A stretch of 64,000 bases of DNA from Aquatica leii (taxonomy: Eukaryota; Arthropoda; Insecta; Coleoptera; Lampyridae): positions 232,212,532 through 232,276,531 of the forward strand of contig CM069432.1 of assembly GCA_035610365.1 (NCBI GenBank), given 5' to 3'. The translations under genes were made by a program, and so were the position numbers. The notes under the pieces were generated by a model. It searched no databases, had not been told where the DNA came from, and saw nothing but the letters and a program-made list of their open reading frames with translations. Shown here one piece after another: positions 58,304 to 64,000 of this stretch (its first letter is position 1; each line of letters starts with the position of its first letter).

Positions 58304-58770
58304 TTTTTGTTTGATTATTTCCATTATTATATTATTTTGTTGTATCCTAGGATTTTCTATTATTAAGATAATCTTGTGTTGTTCAAATTTTTGAAATTTG
58401 TCAAACTTCGAATATTTAACCAATTTTAATTTAATTTGATTATATATGTTGGTAAGTTTATTCATTTTTATAACTTTTTGATTTTTTAATTCATTTTTTA
58501 ATTCATTTTTCAGATTTCTATTATTATTATTTTTTAAAAGTTTATATAATATGTGAAGTTTGATTTTTCTATTCCAATGTAAGTTTATATTTAATTAAGA
58601 TTCGATTTTATATTTTTTGATTTTATAGAATACGCCTGAAGATGACTCTGTCCAAACATGTAGCGTTAATTAAAATATAAAAATTAAAAAAATATATAAA
58701 GGGGAAGGTTTAGTGAATCTATATAAAAATAAAAATAAATAATATAATATAATTAACCCCTTTTTGAGCA
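58304..58770 (+). mobile_element. 3' region of the Penelope-like element
   Basis: AT-rich 3' tail following the stop. At 58636 it contains CTGAAGATGACTCTGTCC followed by AAACATGTAGCG, resembling the CTGANGA ... GAAAC core of the hammerhead-like motifs known near the ends of Penelope-like elements. Here a C replaces the G of GAAA. A tail with tandem AAAAATAAAAATAAATAATA ends near 58745. The exact 3' end is uncertain. Confidence 0.5.
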
Positions 58771-61465
58771 ATTATAGAATAAATGGAAAAAATAAACTTC
58801 GATAATAGAAATATTTTTGAACTGTTTCTTGTTTTAACCTACTGCGCCATGAGGTAGGAAATTGTGCGCAAATGCACTTTTGTACTTTATATTTATTTCT
58901 GTGATTAAAGTAATATCTACAATAATTCTGATGATACTGTCTGATAGTGAGATAACGTGAGTTTATATTGCCATTTATCCAGTTTCTGTAGCGGTGCAGT
59001 GGCGACCAGATTGAATCTTGCTTATGTGCTCACCATTCAACCACTTTCCTCTACACTTTATTAAATAATCCGATATGTAATATTTTTAGGTTTTCTTATT
59101 GGAATTAAATTAATTTCAATTACAAATATTCATACATATTACCGACGGTAAGTAAATGCCGTAATCACTTTTCTGAAAACGTTCTTACTCATATAAAACA
59201 TTCAAATTAAGTCAATAATTTTATGGGTTCGTTTTAGTGCTTGTACAAGTTCGAATTTATTTAACCAATTATAGACTATTATCTCCTACTGAGAAAATTT
59301 TAATGTTTTACTAAAAACAGCAAACATTTGCATAAGTACAAAACATTGAAAAAATTACAGTGCTTTCTGATTAACGTTCCTTGTTTTCAATGACTATCAA
59401 CTCATCTTAACTACAACCTAATCTTTTTATTTATACCAACGCAATTTTCTATTTATCCTAGTGCGAAATTAGTCACTTAATTATCTATCAACTCAACAAA
59501 TGTTTAGACTAATTGTAAATAGGAATTCTGCCAAATACTCTTATACAGTAATCAAGTAATAAAATATTAATTTTAAAAACTTTATTTCACAACAAAAAAA
59601 AGTTTAATAAATTTGAATTGAAAATATTCGTGCGGCACAAAAAAAAAGATTATTTGAATATTTTCCATACTGAACAAAAACAAATTTCTGGTATTGTATC
59701 AAGTCGTCAAAAGAGTTAAATGCACAACACAAATTTTTGGCAAGCATATAAGTTGTTTACAACTTAGTCGAGTCAGAAATAATGCAAATTGTTGAAATAA
59801 ATATTTAAAAGATCAATGTACCACCAACATGAAATGTGTAGTTTAATGAATGCATTTCACATATACTCTTTTCACGAGTAAATAATAAAATGAATAATAT
59901 TGATAATTATGTGATATCATCAAGAAATGAGTAACTGAGTTTAAATTTAACTCAAATATAGATGCACTGAAAATAGCTAGTTGGAATTTTCGCGTGCACT
60001 ATGTAGAAAGCAAATAACTAGGAAATCTACGTTTAATTTCAAGTTAAACAAAACATGTTCCTATATTTAGTGTTCATAAATAAAATTTAATATTTACGTC
60101 GATTTAAAAACCTTTGTTTGCTCAGTATCTACATAAACGTATGTCCCAATTTGACGATAAATTTCTTAGTTTTATCGCGGTTAAAAAATTACTCAAGTGC
60201 CGTTGAAATCTGACCTATATACGACGTGTCTGTAGATTTAAATGACGTTTTTTAATATAAAAAACATCAAAATAAAACTAAACAAAAATTAATTTTCTTT
60301 ATAACGGACGTATGCCAAATAACCCCGAAAACATTTCCGATAAGAAAAATCAAAACTAATTTTACCCAAAATTTGCAGTTTATCTACTTTGTGGTTTATA
60401 GTTTAAACATATACAATGATAACAACGTTAAACTGCTAATCAATAATTTTGTTCTAAATATATTGGTACTGATAAAGAAATATTTAGATATGTCAATGGA
60501 AATAAAAGTTTCTTTGAATCATTTCTTCAACAAATTCCATTCTAAAATTACTGAATACATTAGTATCTGAAAAATATGGTAGAAACATAAACCTTCAGAC
60601 CCAGTTCGCATCCGTTAAGTTAACGAATTATAAAACATTCATAATAAATAATTCGACCAGTGCGAATTATACATGTATATAGGTACATGTATTTAAATTT
60701 TATAAGTGATCTAATAGTAATTATTCAAAGAGAATTTAAGCCTGTAAATAATAGCCATTATATGCTTATAGAATACTATACTTTGTCGACAAATACTACA
60801 AAACACTCGTTTAAATATTAAACTACGTTGAAGCGTCAATTTAACTAATGTATTATGACGCGAACCGTTGTTTTGGCCGATAAATTCCAGTTAGTAATGA
60901 ATGATGATGAATACATGCTAATATTGAATAATCGGTATTATTGTAATTGAAGAACACAAGTATAATAACTACATTGTAAAATTGTCGTAGACAAAAAAAT
61001 TCACAAAAACTATAAATTTTATTAGTCCTCGTTGACTACGTTTTGATTTATTAAAATTAGTTAGATTTATAATAATCGATAATCGTGTAAATAGTTAAAT
61101 AAATTAAGTTTTAAAATCGTTACAATAGGTTATTACTTATTAGAAAAGTGTGGGTTTTAATGGGTCTATTTACACTTAAAAAGAAATTATTGGTTTCTAG
61201 CAGATTATCGTGATAATTCTAAGTGAATTAACATTTTTTATATTTAATTATTATTGCTATTAGAAAATAAGTTGATCTGTCAAGAAAAGCTGTTCTCGAG
61301 ATGATTTGCGCCATTAAATCTTTAACATTATTCCTCATTCAATTCCAAGCTAAAGCGCTTGTAAACAATAACTGATACATGATTGCCGCGTGCTAAGGAA
61401 GTGCATGATCGGCATGGGCCTCTTATTGATCATCAAGATTCCATTGTATTTTTATTTTAGTTTAT
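58771..61465. other. No gene; one CAGTGGCG end and a family B repeat
   Basis: CAGTGGCGACCAG at 58997 is another orphan terminus. At 61053-61127, AAAATTAGTTAGATTTATAA and the tail TTTTAAAATCGTTACAA match repeat family B. ORFs are chance-like. Confidence 0.35.
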
Positions 61466-62600
61466 TCTATATATGTGCAAATGTATTAGGCACCACCAAG
61501 TTTTTATGAACTAATAAGACAACTGTAGTTTAATTAAAACTATGTACATATTTCAGTTAAAAGTGATATTTTATTAATAAATTTAATATTTTATAGAGCC
61601 ACCATGCGACTTTAGAACTGTTTTGATGTGTTTCAGGATTTTATACATTACTTTGTAGCATAGTTCATCAGATATGGACTGCCATTCTTCGTCTATTTAT
61701 TTGCAATTTTTAATGCACAATAATGATATTCTGCAACTCTCTTTTTTGATAGTTGCCACAAATTTTCAATAGGAGATAAGTAGGGCGATTGTGGTTGCCT
61801 CTAGCAGAGACACTTTGTTGCTGGCACACCACGACATCGTCGCATTTTCATGTTGATAATAACAATTATCCATAGACTCTTCGCAAAGTTTGAGTATCGA
61901 GGACTCTAAAACTTCTTGTAGCATCGACGTGTAACGTTGACTGTTCATGGGACTCTCGCACACAAACAGTTCTGCGGTTCCTGAAGCTGACATGCAATCC
62001 CAAAGTATGATAATTCTACTTCTATGTTTCAATGTAGATTCCAAGCATTCCATATTGTATATTGTACCCCGTCTACGGCGCTTATACTGTGCCCCAGCAC
62101 CCCGAAAAAGCTGTAAAAAATACCACAAAAATATTAAAATGGACCTTATGCCATTTAATGGGCTACAGTTTGGTTGATACATCTCTTATTCAATTGTAAT
62201 GCACAGATAAGTATGAAAAATCAAACCCCTATGTTGGATTCGTCATAAAAATCACAAGCGACTAGTTCTCAAGCGACCAATTTGCGTACTTTTTAGCCCA
62301 CGCTAGTCGTTTCTTCTTATGCTCCCCTATTGGGTCTACAGTGCACTGCTCAATTCTTTTGGCAATTTTACTCGATTTTGTAAGGCCATAATTTATAAAT
62401 AAAAATCTTCTCTTGTAGATGTACGCCATTTTCTTTCACTTTATGGTTGATTTTAATAACTTTGAGTCTCATTGTATCGTTGTTTGCACGAAAAATTTTT
62501 TTCCGCACTTTGAACTTGCGTAAACCCTTGTGTATTGAAAGCACTATATTTGATCGGTCAGCTACACTCAATACCCGTCATTTTGGGCATTATTCGATGA
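61466..62600 (-). pseudogene. Tc1-like relic, same family as 17699-18463
   Basis: On the minus strand the order is: a helix-turn-helix region near 62571 (ADRSNIVLSIHKGLRKFKVR), AKKYANWSLE near 62270, WDCMSASGTAELFVCESPMN near 61995, and SQRYTSMLQEVLESSILKL. Then comes a DNAP-equivalent reading HENATMSW (catalytic Asp lost), PQSPYLSPIENLWQLSKKRV near 61785, and a C-terminal WQSISDELCYKVMYKILKHI near 61640. That tail matches WQSISVELRYKLICKILNHI of the copy at 17.7 kb. At the left end, TGTGCAAATGTATTAGGCAC at 61475 matches the other copy's terminal repeat. The right end was not resolved. Confidence 0.65.
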
Positions 62601-62876
62601 ACATAAATTAACTTCAAAAAATCCTAAAGAATGTGTTACGTGCATAAATTTCAAAATGTACTACACTGTATATTCATTACACTAAAGTTAGATTTCTACT
62701 TTAGACGCCCTCTAACGAGTTTCGTAATACTTCACTTCCTGTCAAGACGTTAAATCGGCCATTACTTAAATTGTGCTTGCAATGTTTAAATTAGTTTTCT
62801 AACATCATCGGCTTGTGTTGAGGCTATGATATAAAACGACAACGCATTTCTATTAGTTTATTCATCACAGGCACGA

Positions 62877-62930
62877 CCCGACACGTGTTAGTCCACATGT
62901 TTCGGTGTATTCTCCACCAATGAAGGGTTA
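62877..62930 (-). ncRNA. Hammerhead-like fold, core partly degenerate
   Basis: On the minus strand: ACCC (stem I, 5'), a degenerate TTCATT where CTGATGA is expected, GGTG-GAGAATA-CACC (stem II), GAA, ACATGT-GGACTAAC-ACGTGT (stem III, six perfect pairs counting G-U), then C, and GGGT (stem I, 3'). The order, the GAA core and the C at the cleavage position match a hammerhead ribozyme. The missing CTGATGA argues that this copy is inactive. Sequences of this kind occur in Penelope-like elements. No RT is adjacent. Confidence 0.45.
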
Positions 62931-64000
62931 ATATTGACCAAATACCTTATTGGAAATATTGTAATTTGGAAGGTCTGATTTAAATCCAAAAAGGAAACCT
63001 CGAGAAGAAAATTTTTTCCGATGTACTGTTACTTACGAATCAATAGACTGCGATATCTCCTTTAATTCAATGTCTGCAACAGCATTCGGTAACCGGATTT
63101 TTATTTCTAATTCCTTTTAGAGTCAATCAGACAGCACTCAAGTCTGTTTACCTGAGATCTGCAGAGCTTTCATAATAAATCATTTCATTAGGGGTGCCTA
63201 ATTCATTGCACACAGTTGTATTAATGTACTATTGTAATTACCTATGCCAAATAGTAATAGTGATAAAACAATTGTAGCAATTTAAAATACATCATGTTGT
63301 ACTATATATTTTTGTGGTTTCTTTTAATATTGCAACCGTAAAATAAAAAGTACGAAACTATTACAGTTTTATTATACACTAAATACAAAGCGTGTTTAGT
63401 AAAATACATAAATCTAAATAACTTTTCATTACGCAAAATCCCTAATATTAGTCTGTATATTTTGTTCACGTAAACTCCGCGGGCATTTGTTTACATACGC
63501 TTCAGCTTGAAAATGAATAGACTATAGGTACAAATTCTTTTCACAGTGAACTGGCATCAGAACGTAATTCTGTCATTATTGAGCAACATGTATAAATCGA
63601 AAAAAAAATCATGCAGTACTATTATTGTTTAAACTTTACAAAGTACAAAGTAAGTCTGTGAAAGCCTTGGATCTTTTAATTCAGAATTAGCCAGTGGCGG
63701 CTCGGTCGGACTTTAGGTGGGCTACATTTTTTTAAATGTTTGCAGGTAATGTAAAAGTTTTAAGATATCATTAAAGCATTAAGTAGGTAACTACCAAAAT
63801 GTTTTAGATTTAACAAATAAATTCCGTTCAGCAATGTATATGACGTGCAGAAACTTCATTTAAATGTTCTAAGTCTGTACCTACGTCCTAACCTCGCCCA
63901 AATTTTATCGACTCCATCGGAATAAAACAGTAAACATGGGAAACAAAACAAGGCATTTATCGTATCACATCCACATTCTCACTTATTTTTATTATAAACT
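62931..64000. other. No gene; CAGTGGCGGCTCGG terminus at 63692
   Basis: CAGTGGCGGCTCGGTCGGAC at 63692 looks like the left end of a DNA transposon that continues beyond the window. The remaining sequence is AT-rich without recognisable ORFs. Confidence 0.35.

Noticed and set aside
60373-60570. 65-codon ORF
   Set aside because: Chance-like composition in AT-rich DNA without any recognisable motif.
1-64000. CRISPR array, bacterial operon or phage-like module
   Set aside because: There are no regularly spaced direct repeats, no ribosome-binding-site-led operons, and clear spliceosomal introns and eukaryotic transposons are present.

Overview
This is a eukaryotic, AT-rich, transposon-dominated window from an insect, plausibly a beetle. 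I cannot fix the species. The basis is GT-AG introns, the mix of piggyBac, Tc1/mariner, hAT, Tigger, Penelope-like and cfdp2-type LINE relics, and several gene fragments of kinds I recall as multicopy in insect genomes. There is no bacterial or organellar signature.

Only one host gene is well supported: the 3' part of a minus-strand gene for a sushi (CCP) domain, single-pass membrane protein. Its visible exons in transcription order are 36154-35942 (CCP), 35883-35686 (CCP), a proposed 33-bp microexon at 35400-35368, and 28800-28565 (transmembrane segment plus proline-rich cytoplasmic start). The 6.6-kb intron between the last two is filled by a Tc1-like element (29937-31158), a piggyBac element bounded by TTAA (31584-33865) and a mariner relic (33960-34915). 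Further 5' and 3' exons must lie elsewhere.

Layout: 1.36-3.19 kb, Tigger element with TA duplication; 3.28-3.86 kb, unidentified broken ORF; 7.48-9.24 kb, long foldback; 9.4-10.3 kb, relic of an uncharacterised insect multicopy gene; 11.6-12.0 kb, LINE scrap; 12.02-14.56 kb, decayed piggyBac-like element with a second TTAA-type inverted-repeat element nested in it; 16.2-18.5 kb, a MITE, gene and LINE scraps, LTR-like repeat and Tc1 relic; 20.4-24.7 kb, two more LTR-like copies around an IS630-type relic; 25.4-27.9 kb, LINE; 28.6-36.2 kb, the sushi gene; 39.5-49.1 kb, mariner relics, an inverted-repeat cluster, another multicopy-gene relic and a mariner element with perfect ends; 52.7-53.8 kb, a two-copy 0.5-kb tandem repeat; 54.5-56.1 kb, LTR copy and hAT-like relic; 57.2-58.7 kb, a 5'-truncated Penelope-like element with an intact 374-codon ORF; 61.5-62.6 kb, Tc1 relic; 62.9 kb, hammerhead-like fold.

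The most interesting signals are (a) a dispersed LTR-like family with a cluster of heat-shock-element palindromes, a TATA box and an arthropod initiator at hsp-like spacing; (b) a microexon that restores the last cysteine of a sushi domain; (c) a three-stem hammerhead-like fold on the minus strand at 62.9 kb; and (d) the nested TTAA-on-TTAA insertion. I found no evidence of a multi-gene accessory system. Long stretches (3.9-7.4, 18.5-20.4, 36.2-39.4, 42-44.7, 49.2-52.7, 58.7-61.4, 62.9-64 kb) show nothing recognisable.
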